Positions 16,940 to 26,805 of a stretch of 64,000 bases of DNA are shown here, one piece after another. Made by a program: the position numbers and the translations under genes. The notes beneath the pieces were generated by a model. The model worked only from the letters and a program-made list of their open reading frames with translations, had not been told where the DNA came from and did no database searches. Each line of letters starts with the position of its first letter. Positions within the stretch are counted from its first letter, which is position 1. The stretch comes from Clostridium ljungdahlii (GTDB lineage: Bacteria; Bacillota; Clostridia; Clostridiales; Clostridiaceae): positions 186,001 to 250,000 of the forward strand of contig NZ_LITT01000011.1 in NCBI RefSeq assembly GCF_001636845.1, read 5' to 3'.

Positions 16940-18547
16940 ATGAAAGAACAGTCAACAACTAAAGGGTTTGCCATACTTTCTATAGCAGGGATGGCCGTAA
17001 AAATATTATCTGTTATATATATACCCCTTATGATGAAAATAATAGGTGAAGAGGGTTATGGATTATATGGTGCATCTTATCAGGTATATACCTTTGTTTT
17101 CGTACTTACGAATGCAGGTATACCTGTAGCTATATCAAAGCTTATATCTGAATTGAATGCAGTAGGTAATTATAGAGATGCAGTAAGGGGATTTAAAATA
17201 GCTAGATTTATTCTGGTCATTTTGGGAATAGTAATGGCATCTTTTCTAATTATATTTTCAGGACCTTTAGCTAGTATAACAAAGTATAACAAGGCGTATT
17301 TATCGCTTCTAACTTTAGCACCAGCTATATTTTTCACTTCCATTGCTTCTGCCTATAGGGGATATTTTCAAGGAAGGGCAAACATGACGCCTACAGCAGT
17401 GTCACAGGTCATAGAACAAATAGTAAATACCATATTTGCACTTGTATTTGCAGCGTATTTAATGAGGTATGGAGTGGAAGTAGGTTGTACTGGAGGGCCT
17501 ATTGGAACTTCTTTTGGAGCTCTCGCTTCTGCTACATTTTTAATATATTGTTATGAAAAAAATAAAAAAGTAAGGCTTCCCCAAAATTATGTGGAAGTAA
17601 GTAGGACAAGACTTACCACATCACAGCTTGTGAAAAAAATTATAAAATATGGAGTACCTATAACTTTGTGTGTTGGAATGACCTATGCTGGGAGCTTAGT
17701 AGATTTAACTAATACTAAAACAAGGCTTATGGTTGGAGGAATAAGTGATACTAATGCCACTATACTTTATGGATACTTAAACAAATATCAGCAGCTTTTG
17801 AATGTGCCTATTGCTATAATATCTTCGCTTTCTGCAGCAATACTTCCAGCTATATCAGCAGCTTTTGCTGTTAAGGATAGAAAAAGGGTAAAAGATAAGA
17901 TAAACTATTCCTTTAGGCTTTGTTTTTTAATTGCAATACCTTGTGCAGTTGGATTTTCTGTTTTAAGTGGACACATATACGAGCTTTTAAAGTTTGGAAA
18001 AGCATATTATATTATGGAATGTGGTTCTATAGTGCTTGTACTTATGTCAATAATGCAAATACAAACAACCATTTTGCAAAGTGTTGGAAAGCTGTTTACT
18101 GCTACCTTTTATTCTGTAATAGGTATAATAGTAAAAATATGTATAAATTATGTTCTTATTGCAATACCTAATATAAATATATTAGGGGCAATAGTAGGAA
18201 GTATAGTGGGATTTGTCATACCTATAATATTAAACCATATAATTATTAGAAAATCTTTAAATGCAAAAGTTAGTCTTATAAGGCATGCTGTTAAACCAGG
18301 AATTGCTTCTGTAATTATGGGAATAGCTGTAGTTGCTTCTTCTTTTGTTATGGATTTCTTATTTGGATTTATAAAAATCACGTATATTCCAAATGCTATT
18401 TCTACGATAGTATCTGTTTTAGTAGGAATAATTACATATGTTTTTACTATGGCACTAATTGGTGGCATAAGAAAAAGAGATATGGAATTGCTGCCTGGTG
18501 CAGCACGAAAATTAATACCAGGCTTTATATTGAGAAAAGTAAAATAA
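16940..18547 (+). CDS. SpoVB/MurJ-type lipid flippase (MOP superfamily)
   Basis: A 535-residue integral membrane protein with about 14 hydrophobic helices. It belongs to the polysaccharide-biosynthesis flippases (PST/MurJ/SpoVB): N-terminal blocks MIGEEGYGLYGASYQVY, TNAGIPVAISKLISE and RGYFQGRANMTPTAVSQVIEQ (named in part) match the SpoVB pattern. It moves undecaprenyl-linked sugar intermediates across the membrane; in spore formers the SpoVB branch serves cortex synthesis. Start ATG after TAGGGAG. Confidence 0.88.
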   Translation: MKEQSTTKGFAILSIAGMAVKILSVIYIPLMMKIIGEEGYGLYGASYQVYTFVFVLTNAGIPVAISKLISELNAVGNYRDAVRGFKIARFILVILGIVMASFLIIFSGPLASITKYNKAYLSLLTLAPAIFFTSIASAYRGYFQGRANMTPTAVSQVIEQIVNTIFALVFAAYLMRYGVEVGCTGGPIGTSFGALASATFLIYCYEKNKKVRLPQNYVEVSRTRLTTSQLVKKIIKYGVPITLCVGMTYAGSLVDLTNTKTRLMVGGISDTNATILYGYLNKYQQLLNVPIAIISSLSAAILPAISAAFAVKDRKRVKDKINYSFRLCFLIAIPCAVGFSVLSGHIYELLKFGKAYYIMECGSIVLVLMSIMQIQTTILQSVGKLFTATFYSVIGIIVKICINYVLIAIPNINILGAIVGSIVGFVIPIILNHIIIRKSLNAKVSLIRHAVKPGIASVIMGIAVVASSFVMDFLFGFIKITYIPNAISTIVSVLVGIITYVFTMALIGGIRKRDMELLPGAARKLIPGFILRKVK

Positions 18548-18712
18548 AATAGTATAAATAGAAAATTGAAATATTTTTTTAAAAAACTTGCATTGCAAAA
18601 TAAAATATGATAAAATTAGTCTTATTAAAATGCTAATGACTTATAACATGATTGGTATTTTACAGCAATATATCAAGTTTGATAATTAAATAACTATAAT
18701 TAAGGAAATTTT

Positions 18713-18750
18713 AAAATGCATTTCTAGGGGTCAGGGAAATGCATTTTTAT
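18713..18750 (+). promoter_or_regulatory. Terminator-like hairpin in the gltB leader (possible attenuator)
   Basis: ATGCATTTC (18716-18724) and GAAATGCAT (18736-18744) make a stem followed by TTTTTATT, 30 bases before the gltB start. A terminator so close in front of a gene suggests control by antitermination, known for clostridial nitrogen genes via ANTAR proteins. I did not find a convincing ANTAR hexaloop pair in the 230-bp leader. Confidence 0.5.
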
Positions 18751-18779
18751 TCAAAAAAATTTAGACGGGGGCTGAAAAC

Positions 18780-21700
18780 ATGAAATATAATTTAGGATTC
18801 CCTTCAAAACAAGGATTATATGATCCTGATTATGAAAAGGATTCTTGTGGGGTAGGATTTATAGCCAGTATAAAAGGTGAAAAAACCCATGATATTGTAA
18901 AAAAAGGTGTTAAAATTTTAGTTAACTTAACTCACAGAGGAGCAGTAGGAGCTGATACTAAAACAGGAGATGGTGCAGGCATACTTGTCCAAATTCCAGA
19001 TGAATTTTTTAGAATAAATTGTGACAATTTAGGAATAGAATTACCTGAACCGGGTGAATATGCTGTAGGTATGGTGTTTTTTCCAAAAGAAACTGCAATA
19101 AGGCTGCAGTGTGAGGGAATACTTGAAAGGGCAGCAGAAGAAGAAGGACAGAAAATTTTAGGCTGGAGAGATGTACCTACAGATAATAGAAGTATTGGTG
19201 AAACAGCTAAGGGTACTGAACCTATTATAAGACAGATATTTATAGGTAAAAATGCACAAAATCAAACTGATTTTGAAAGAAAACTTTATATAATCAGAAA
19301 AAAAGTTGAAAATGAAGTTAAAAAAACTCTTGAAGGTGCAGCAAAGTCTTTTTATGTATGCAGTCTTTCAAGTAAAACTATAGTTTATAAAGGATTATTA
19401 CTGGCAGATCAAATAAAGAAATTTTACATTGATTTAAATGATATAAACTTTAAAAGTGCCATTGCATTAGTACATCAAAGGTACAGCACAAATACTTTTC
19501 CAACTTGGGATTTGGCACAACCTTTTAGATTTCTTGGACATAATGGTGAAATAAATACCATAAGAGGAAATAGAAACTGGATGAGGTCACGTGAAGGTGT
19601 ACTGAAATCTGAGGCTTTCGGAAAGGACATTAAGAAACTCTTTCCTATAATAAGTGAAGGGGGAAGTGATTCTGCGTCTCTTGATAATGTATTGGAGTTA
19701 TTATATGAAGATGGAAAATCCTTACCACATGCACTTATGCTTCTCATACCAGAAGCGTGGGAAGGAAATGAATATATGGAAGAATATAAAAGGGCTTTTT
19801 ACGAGTACCACGGCTCTCTTGTAGAACCTTGGGATGGACCTGCTGCGGTTGCATTTTCTGATGGTGTACAAGTTGGTGCTACTCTTGATAGAAATGGACT
19901 AAGGCCTTTAAGATATATGATAACTAAAAATGGTCTTGTAGTACTTGCATCAGAGACAGGAGTACTAGAATTTAAGGATGAGGATATAGAGGAAAAAGGA
20001 AAACTAAAACCAGGTAAAATGTTCTTGGTTGATACTGCCCAGGGAAGAATAATAGATGATGAAGAATTAAAAAGAGATATATGCAAGAGTAAGCCTTATG
20101 AAGAAATGCTTCCTAAATTAAAATTTACTCTTGATATGTTTAATGCAGTTAGAACGAGAGAAGAAATACCACCTGTAGTATTAAAGGAAAAACAACAGGC
20201 TTTTGGTTACTCTCTTGAAGATTTGAGTAAGATAATAGGACCTATGGCAAAGGATGGTAAAGAACCTGTGGGGTCTATGGGAAATGATACCCCTCTTGCA
20301 GTGCTTTCAAATAAAAATCAATTGCTTTTTGCGTATTTCAAACAACTTTTTGCCCAGGTAACCAATCCACCTATAGATTCTATAAGAGAAAGATTAGTAA
20401 TGTCTCTTGCAAATTATATAGGTTCTACCCAGGCTAATATATTAAATGGTAAAGATGGAGAAATCTCAAACGATCCTTTTATAGAGATAAAAAATCCTAC
20501 ATTGACTAATGAGGAAATATCAAAAATAAAGAGCTTGAGAGACAAAAACTTTAAAACTACTACTATTCCTATTACATTTAAATGTGATACAGGAGTAGAA
20601 GGTTTTAAGGAAGCTCTTGAAAAAATTTGTGAGAGGGCTTCAAAGAGAATAAAAGAAGGATACAATATATTAGTTTTAAGTGATAAAAATGTTGATTCTT
20701 ATGAGGCTGCAATACCAAGTTTATTAGCAGTTTCAGCAGTTCAGCACCATTTAATTAGAGAAAAGACACGTACAAAAGTTTCAATTATTGTAGAAACTGG
20801 AGAAGCAAGAGAAACTACGCATTTTGCACTTTTAATAAGTTATGGTGCTTCTGCAGTTAACCCTTATCTTGTATATCAAACTATAGATGAAATGATAAAG
20901 GAAAATGATATAGTTGGGATTACACCAGAAGAAGCAAAGAAAAATTATATTAAGGCTATAAATCAGGGAATACTTAAAATACTTTCCAAAATGGGTATAT
21001 CTACACTGCAAAGTTATCATGGTGCACAAATATTTGAAGCAATAGGTCTTGATTCAGAATTTGTAAATAAATATTTTGAGGGTACGTCATCTAGAATAGG
21101 TGGTATAGGCATTGATGTAGTTGCAAAGGAAGTACTTGCAAGACATAAAAATGCTTTTAATAAAATAAGAAAACCTATTTCCGAGCTCAATGTAGGTGGT
21201 AACTATTCCTGGAGAAAAGGAGGAGAGTTTCATCTCTTTAATCCTGAAACTATATACAAACTTCAGGTTGCAGCAAGAACTAATGACTATGGCATATATA
21301 AGCAGTATGCTAAAGTAATAAATGAACAAGATAAAAATTTATGTACAATAAGAGGCTTGTTTCAATTTAAAAAGGGAAATGAAATACCTATAGAAGAGGT
21401 TGAACCAGTAAGTGAAATTCTTAAAAGATTTTGTACGGGAGCTATGTCCTTTGGTTCCATAAGCAAAGAAGCTCATGAAACTATAGCTATAGCTATGAAT
21501 AGAATAGGTGGAAGGAGCAATACTGGAGAAGGTGGAGAGGACCCTGATAGATATGTACTAGATCCAAATGGTGACTCCAGAAGAAGTGCCATAAAACAGG
21601 TGGCATCGGCACGTTTTGGTGTAACTACAGAGTATCTGGCAAATGCAGATGAAATTCAGATAAAGATAGCACAAGGTGCAAAACCAGGAGAAGGTGGACA

Positions 21701-23318
21701 ACTTCCAGGCAGGAAGGTTAATAAATATATTGCAAAAATAAGGTATTCGACTCCAGGTATAGACCTTATTTCACCACCACCTCACCATGATATATATTCA
21801 ATAGAGGATTTAGCTCAATTAATATATGATTTAAAAAATGTAAATCCTAGTGCAGCTATAAGCGTAAAACTTGTGTCTGAAGTAGGAGTGGGAACAATTG
21901 CTGCTGGAGTTGCAAAGGCTCATGCAGATTTAATACTTATAAGTGGTCACGATGGAGGCACAGGGGCATCACCTATGTCATCTGTAAAAAATGCAGGAAT
22001 ACCTTGGGAACTTGGATTATCTGAAACACAACAAGTACTATTGCTAAATGATCTGCGAAGCAGAGTTAGAATTCAAACAGACGGACAGTTAAAGACAGGT
22101 AGAGATGTTGCAATTGCAGCACTTCTTGGAGCTGAAGAATTTGGCTTTGCAACTACTGCCCTTGTAGTAATGGGATGTACTATGCTCAGAAAATGCCATT
22201 TAAATACCTGTGATATGGGAATAGCTACCCAAGATCCTGAATTAAGAAAGAATTTTAAAGGAAAACCAGAGCATATAATAAATTTCCTTACTTTTATTGC
22301 CCAGGAAGTTAGAGAGTATATGGCAAAACTTGGATTTAGAACAATGAATGAAATGGTTGGAAGAGTAGATATGCTGGAGACAAAAAAGGCTATTACTCAT
22401 TGGAAAGCTAAAGGTTTGGATTTGTCTGCCATACTTTATAAACCATATATGCCAAAGAGAATTAAATCCTACTGTGTAATACCACAGGATCATGGACTTG
22501 ATAAGGCAATAGATTATAAACTCATCCAGATGACACAAAAGGCAATACAGGATAAGATAAAAGTTACTGCAAATTTGGAGATAAAAAATGTAAATCGTTC
22601 TGTTGGAACAATGCTAAGTGGAACAATTGCAAAGAAATATGGTGCCAAGGGACTTCCAGAAGATACTATAGTGTTAAATTTTAAGGGGTCAGCAGGACAG
22701 AGCTTTGGAGCCTTTGGAATAAATGGACTTACTCTACTTCTTGAAGGGGATGCCAATGATTATGTTGGAAAAGGTCTCTCTGGTGCTAAAATAGCTATAA
22801 AAACTCCTGAGAAGGCAACCTTTGTTGCAGAAAAGAATATCATAGCAGGTAATACCATTTTATATGGAGCTACATCAGGAAAGGTATTTGTAAATGGTAC
22901 TGTAGGAGAAAGATTTGCAGTAAGAAATAGTGGAGCTACAGCTGTAGTTGAAGGTGTAGGAGACCACTGCTGTGAATATATGACTGGTGGAAGAGTAGTT
23001 ATTATAGGCCAAACGGGAAGAAACTTTGCAGCTGGTATGAGCGGCGGTATAGCTTATGTACTTGATGAAGATGATTCTTTTGATAGAAAATGCAACATGG
23101 AAATGGTTGAAATTGCTCAAATGGTGGATGAGGATGATGTAAATACAGTATATAGTTTAATACAGGAACATTATAAATATACAGATAGTGTAAAAGCTAA
23201 AGAAATTCTTGAAAAATGGGATGTATATAAAGCCAAGTTTAAGAGGGTAATACCTACTGCATATAAACTTATACTGGAACAAACCAAATTAGAAGCAGCT
23301 GCTGCTTCTAATATGTAG
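18780..23318 (+). CDS. gltB: Glutamate synthase large subunit (GOGAT)
   Basis: A 1512-residue enzyme of usual length. A 22-residue propeptide precedes Cys23 (DSCGVGF), the N-terminal nucleophile of the class-II glutaminase domain (about 23-430). Then come the central domain (about 480-780), the FMN-binding synthase domain (about 830-1200, with GEGGEDPDRY and SGHDGGTGASPMSS) with the 3Fe-4S cysteines in CTMLRKCHLNTC, and the GXGXG domain at the C-terminus. It transfers the glutamine amide to 2-oxoglutarate giving two glutamates. It is 11 bp upstream of gltD. Confidence 0.97.
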   Translation: MKYNLGFPSKQGLYDPDYEKDSCGVGFIASIKGEKTHDIVKKGVKILVNLTHRGAVGADTKTGDGAGILVQIPDEFFRINCDNLGIELPEPGEYAVGMVFFPKETAIRLQCEGILERAAEEEGQKILGWRDVPTDNRSIGETAKGTEPIIRQIFIGKNAQNQTDFERKLYIIRKKVENEVKKTLEGAAKSFYVCSLSSKTIVYKGLLLADQIKKFYIDLNDINFKSAIALVHQRYSTNTFPTWDLAQPFRFLGHNGEINTIRGNRNWMRSREGVLKSEAFGKDIKKLFPIISEGGSDSASLDNVLELLYEDGKSLPHALMLLIPEAWEGNEYMEEYKRAFYEYHGSLVEPWDGPAAVAFSDGVQVGATLDRNGLRPLRYMITKNGLVVLASETGVLEFKDEDIEEKGKLKPGKMFLVDTAQGRIIDDEELKRDICKSKPYEEMLPKLKFTLDMFNAVRTREEIPPVVLKEKQQAFGYSLEDLSKIIGPMAKDGKEPVGSMGNDTPLAVLSNKNQLLFAYFKQLFAQVTNPPIDSIRERLVMSLANYIGSTQANILNGKDGEISNDPFIEIKNPTLTNEEISKIKSLRDKNFKTTTIPITFKCDTGVEGFKEALEKICERASKRIKEGYNILVLSDKNVDSYEAAIPSLLAVSAVQHHLIREKTRTKVSIIVETGEARETTHFALLISYGASAVNPYLVYQTIDEMIKENDIVGITPEEAKKNYIKAINQGILKILSKMGISTLQSYHGAQIFEAIGLDSEFVNKYFEGTSSRIGGIGIDVVAKEVLARHKNAFNKIRKPISELNVGGNYSWRKGGEFHLFNPETIYKLQVAARTNDYGIYKQYAKVINEQDKNLCTIRGLFQFKKGNEIPIEEVEPVSEILKRFCTGAMSFGSISKEAHETIAIAMNRIGGRSNTGEGGEDPDRYVLDPNGDSRRSAIKQVASARFGVTTEYLANADEIQIKIAQGAKPGEGGQLPGRKVNKYIAKIRYSTPGIDLISPPPHHDIYSIEDLAQLIYDLKNVNPSAAISVKLVSEVGVGTIAAGVAKAHADLILISGHDGGTGASPMSSVKNAGIPWELGLSETQQVLLLNDLRSRVRIQTDGQLKTGRDVAIAALLGAEEFGFATTALVVMGCTMLRKCHLNTCDMGIATQDPELRKNFKGKPEHIINFLTFIAQEVREYMAKLGFRTMNEMVGRVDMLETKKAITHWKAKGLDLSAILYKPYMPKRIKSYCVIPQDHGLDKAIDYKLIQMTQKAIQDKIKVTANLEIKNVNRSVGTMLSGTIAKKYGAKGLPEDTIVLNFKGSAGQSFGAFGINGLTLLLEGDANDYVGKGLSGAKIAIKTPEKATFVAEKNIIAGNTILYGATSGKVFVNGTVGERFAVRNSGATAVVEGVGDHCCEYMTGGRVVIIGQTGRNFAAGMSGGIAYVLDEDDSFDRKCNMEMVEIAQMVDEDDVNTVYSLIQEHYKYTDSVKAKEILEKWDVYKAKFKRVIPTAYKLILEQTKLEAAAASNM

Positions 23319-23329
23319 GAGGTATCACT

Positions 23330-24763
23330 ATGGGAAAAATAACTGGCTTTAAAGAATATAAAAGAGAAAATCCAAAAGAACGTCCGGTAGAAGAAAGAGT
23401 AAAAGATTATAAAGAAGTATATTATAAACTTCCTAAGGATAAATTGAATGTACAGGCAGCAAGATGCATGAATTGTGGAACTCCTTTTTGTAATTGGGGG
23501 TGCCCTCTTGAAAATCTAGTTCCGGATTGGAATGATTTTGTATATAAGGATGAATGGCACAAGGCTTTTGAAAGACTTTCATTAACTAATACTTTCCCTG
23601 AATTTACAGGAAGGATATGCCCTGCTCTCTGTGAAGGTTCTTGTACACTTGGAGTAAATAGAGAACCTGTTTCTGTAAGGCAGATAGAACTTAATATAAT
23701 CGAAAAGGCTTTTGAAGAAGGATGGATAAAACCTAATCCACCAAAAGTTAGAACTGGAAAAAGTGTAGCTATAGTAGGTTCAGGACCATCTGGACTTTCA
23801 ACTGCTGCAGAACTTAATTCCGTAGGTCATACTGTTACTGTTTTTGAAAGAGCAGATGAAGTTGGTGGACTTTTAAGATATGGTATTCCTGATTTTAAAC
23901 TTGAAAAACATGTAGTGGACAGAAGAGTAAATATTATGAAAGAAGAAGGAATAATATTTAAAACAAACACGAATGTAGGAGTAAATTACGATGTAAATGA
24001 GCTTTTAGATAAGTTTGATGCTGTTGTTTTAACGGGAGGATCTACTATACCAAGAGATCTTAAAGTTGAAGGAAGAGAACTTAAAGGCACTTATTTTGCA
24101 GTAGACTTTTTAAGGCAGCAAAATAAAAGAGTTTCTGGCAAGAAAATCACAGAAGAAGAAATAAATGCCAAAGGAAAGATAGTTGTTGTTATCGGTGGAG
24201 GAGATACAGGTTCCGATTGTATTGGTACTTCTATAAGGCAGGGAGCTAAAAAGGTTTATCAATATGAGGTTATGCCAAAGCCACCTGAAAATCGTGATAA
24301 AACAATGCCATGGCCTGTCTTTCCAAAAACTTTGAAAACTACTACTTCTCATGAAGAGGGATGTATACGTAAATGGTGTATAAATACTAAAAAGCTTGTA
24401 GGAGAAAAAGGTGTATTGAAATCACTTAAAGGTGTAAAGGTTAAGTGGGAAGATAATAATGGTAAGAGACAAATGGTAGAAGTACCAGGTACAAAATTTG
24501 AACAACCAGTTGATTTGATACTCTTAGCTATGGGATTTTTGCATCCTCAGCATGAAGGATTGCTTGACAGCCTTGGAGTAGAATATGATGCTAGAGGTAA
24601 TGTGGTAACGGATGTGAATTATATGACTGCAAAAGAAGGAGTATTTGCAGCAGGAGATATGAGACGTGGACAGTCTCTTGTAGTTTGGTCACTAAATGAT
24701 GGTAGAAGAGTGGCAAAGAATGTTGATAAATATTTAATGGGAGAAACATCTCTCAGAGGATAA
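23330..24763 (+). CDS. gltD: Glutamate synthase small subunit
   Basis: A 477-residue flavoprotein. The N-terminus holds Fe-S cysteines (CMNCGTPFCNWGCP near 45, CPALCEGSC near 98), then an FAD-binding GSGPSGLS (near 150) and an NAD(P)H-binding GGGDTGSDC (near 288), ending with VFAAGDMRRGQSLVVW. It supplies electrons from NAD(P)H through FAD and Fe-S clusters to GltB. Ribosome-binding site AGGAGGT. It is the last gene of the gltBD operon. Confidence 0.97.
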   Translation: MGKITGFKEYKRENPKERPVEERVKDYKEVYYKLPKDKLNVQAARCMNCGTPFCNWGCPLENLVPDWNDFVYKDEWHKAFERLSLTNTFPEFTGRICPALCEGSCTLGVNREPVSVRQIELNIIEKAFEEGWIKPNPPKVRTGKSVAIVGSGPSGLSTAAELNSVGHTVTVFERADEVGGLLRYGIPDFKLEKHVVDRRVNIMKEEGIIFKTNTNVGVNYDVNELLDKFDAVVLTGGSTIPRDLKVEGRELKGTYFAVDFLRQQNKRVSGKKITEEEINAKGKIVVVIGGGDTGSDCIGTSIRQGAKKVYQYEVMPKPPENRDKTMPWPVFPKTLKTTTSHEEGCIRKWCINTKKLVGEKGVLKSLKGVKVKWEDNNGKRQMVEVPGTKFEQPVDLILLAMGFLHPQHEGLLDSLGVEYDARGNVVTDVNYMTAKEGVFAAGDMRRGQSLVVWSLNDGRRVAKNVDKYLMGETSLRG

Positions 24764-24806
24764 TTTTAAAGTTCACTTATAGTCTCTATAGGGTGGATAA
24801 ACGAAA

Positions 24807-25024
24807 AATAAACTTATACTTCGGATATTTTTTACAACCTTCAGTTCGTTAAATATTTTGATAAGTCTAAGTAAAAAATTCTAAAAAAGCTAAGAACTTT
24901 TGAAAACTCGTACCTCAGGCAATTCAGAAGTTCTAAGCTTTTACGAATTTTTTTCTAAGACTTATATGCAAAATATTTAAAAGAGCTTCATTATTGTAAA
25001 AATATGCCTACGTATAAGTTTATT
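24807..25024. repeat. 218-bp rod-like inverted repeat (ncRNA or MITE candidate)
   Basis: The ends AATAAACTTATAC and GTATAAGTTTATT are exact complements. Pairing continues inward with ATATTTTTTACAA/TTGTAAAAATAT, then after an internal loop TAAATATTTTG/CAAAATATTTA with ATAAGTCTAAG/CTAAGACTTAT, then CTAAGAACTT/AAGTTCTAAG, leaving an apical loop of about 20 bases. T-rich sequence follows the right arm. The rod with internal bubbles resembles a long hairpin RNA such as 6S RNA, or a palindromic MITE, or an oversized terminator for gltD. No protein is encoded on either strand that I can support. Confidence 0.7.
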
Positions 25025-25325
25025 TTTATGTTAGAAAGCCTATGAAATGATTCTAATTGAAATTTGCCATTATACGATTTAGTATATTTAAATAACTTGT
25101 AAAAATAAAAGCTTTGCTCGACAATTGAATAAAATTCAACACTTAAAATAAGAGCATCCAATAAATAATTCATATGTATTGAAAAAGCATAGAAAACGGT
25201 ATACAATAATCATATTAAATAAATTATGTTAGAAGAACAAATAATATAATATAATATCTATATATTTAGAAATATTGAAATTTGATTACTCTTTGTAAGG
25301 GTCATTAAGAATGGGAGGAATACAG
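25025..25325. other. AT-rich intergenic region before pepV
   Basis: About 300 bp between the inverted repeat and pepV. It contains an open frame of about 70 codons on the minus strand that has no visible ribosome-binding site and runs into the inverted repeat; I do not regard it as a gene. The promoter of pepV should lie here. Confidence 0.5.
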
Positions 25326-26717
25326 ATGGAACTTAACAAAAAAGTTGATGAAATGAAAGAAGAGTTGGTTAAGGCAACTCAAGAGGTAGTTAAAATTAAA
25401 AGTACTCAAGATGAAGAAAAACCAGGTATGCCTTTTGGTGAAGGGCCAGACAAAGCACTTGACAAGGCTCTTGAAATTGCAGCTGGACTTGGATTTCATA
25501 CATATAAAGAAGAAGAAGGATATTATGGATATGCAGAATATGGTGAAGGAGAAGATTATGTAGCAGTTCTGGGACATATGGATATAGTGCCAGAAGGAGA
25601 TAATTGGATTCACCCACCTTATGGAGCAGAAATTCATGAAGATAAGATTTTTGGAAGAGGTACGTTGGATGATAAGGGACCAACAATGGCAGCACTCTTT
25701 GGATTAAAGGCTATAAAGGATATTAAAATGCCGCTTTCAAAAAAAGTCAGAGTTATTTTTGGAACAAATGAAGAGACAGGAAGTTCTGAAATGCATGTTT
25801 ATAATAAAAAAGAAAAAGCTCCAGTATCTGGATTTACACCAGATGCCATGTATCCACTTATAAATGCTGAAAAGGGTATAAGAAGATTTCATGTTGTTAA
25901 AAAATTGACTTCCTGCAACTGTGGAATTGTAATTAAATCGTTAAAAGGTGGAATAAGACCTAACATGGTTCCTGATAAATGTGAAACTGTAATAGCTGTA
26001 AAAAATACAGAAGATATAGTTAAAGCAGTAAAAGAGTTTGCAGATAAAAAGGGATACAATATGAAAACTGAAATTGTAAAAGGAGATGTAGTTTTACATA
26101 CGTTTGGAGTAGGAGCTCATGGAAGTATGCCTGAACTAGGCAAAAATGCTGTAATGCAGACTTTTGACTTTTTAGGAACTATTGCAAAAGGATCTTGTCC
26201 TCTTGCAGACTATATAAATTTCTTTAATAAATATGTTGGCTTTGAAACAGAAGGTACTTCGCTTGGAATAGCATGTGAAGATCAACCATCAGGAAAGTTG
26301 TCATTAAATGTAGGAGTTGCTGAAATCAATGAAGGAACAGCAGATTTATGGCTAGATATGAGGTATCCTGTTACCAAGAAAGGTGAAGAAATCATGGATA
26401 CCCTTTCTAAGAAATTTGCAGAGTGTGGTGCCAAAATAGAAAGAGTAGAAGCTGATGAACCTCTTTATTTCGCAGAAGATAGTGAGTTAGTTAAAACTCT
26501 TCTTAAGGTTTATAATGATGAGACTGGTCAAGAAGGAAAAGCTTATGGAATAGGTGGAGGAACTTATGCTAAGGAGCTTTCGAATATAGTTGGTTTTGGA
26601 CCAATATTCCCTGGGAAGCCAGACCTTGATCATCAGGCTAATGAATATATTGAAATTGGGGATCTAGTAATGAATGCTAAAATATATGCCCATGCAATAT
26701 ATGAACTTGCAAAATAA
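25326..26717 (+). CDS. pepV: Dipeptidase PepV (M20 family)
   Basis: A 463-residue M20A metallopeptidase of the PepV/Sapep type. Visible motifs: AVLGHMDIVPEGD (metal-binding His and Asp near 90), GRGTLDDKGPT (bridging Asp near 118), GTNEETGSSE (catalytic and metal Glu near 152) and a C-terminal PDLDHQANEYI with the last His. It cleaves dipeptides with unspecific N-terminal residues in the cytosol. The start is the ATG at 25326 with GGGAGGA six bases before; an earlier ATG at 25311 overlaps that site. Followed by a terminator. Confidence 0.92.
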   Translation: MELNKKVDEMKEELVKATQEVVKIKSTQDEEKPGMPFGEGPDKALDKALEIAAGLGFHTYKEEEGYYGYAEYGEGEDYVAVLGHMDIVPEGDNWIHPPYGAEIHEDKIFGRGTLDDKGPTMAALFGLKAIKDIKMPLSKKVRVIFGTNEETGSSEMHVYNKKEKAPVSGFTPDAMYPLINAEKGIRRFHVVKKLTSCNCGIVIKSLKGGIRPNMVPDKCETVIAVKNTEDIVKAVKEFADKKGYNMKTEIVKGDVVLHTFGVGAHGSMPELGKNAVMQTFDFLGTIAKGSCPLADYINFFNKYVGFETEGTSLGIACEDQPSGKLSLNVGVAEINEGTADLWLDMRYPVTKKGEEIMDTLSKKFAECGAKIERVEADEPLYFAEDSELVKTLLKVYNDETGQEGKAYGIGGGTYAKELSNIVGFGPIFPGKPDLDHQANEYIEIGDLVMNAKIYAHAIYELAK

Positions 26718-26738
26718 TTTTATAATTTATAACATGAA

Positions 26739-26765
26739 ATAGCACGAGTAATTCGTGCTATTTTT
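26739..26765 (+). terminator. Terminator after pepV
   Basis: ATAGCACGA and TCGTGCTAT form a short stem followed by TTTTT. Confidence 0.8.
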
Positions 26766-26805
26766 ATGATATAATAAATGTCACTATTTAGAAATGGAGA
26801 AAAGT

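Noticed and set aside
24991-25206. 71-codon minus-strand frame before pepV
   Set aside because: No ribosome-binding site, runs into the inverted repeat, no recognisable family.
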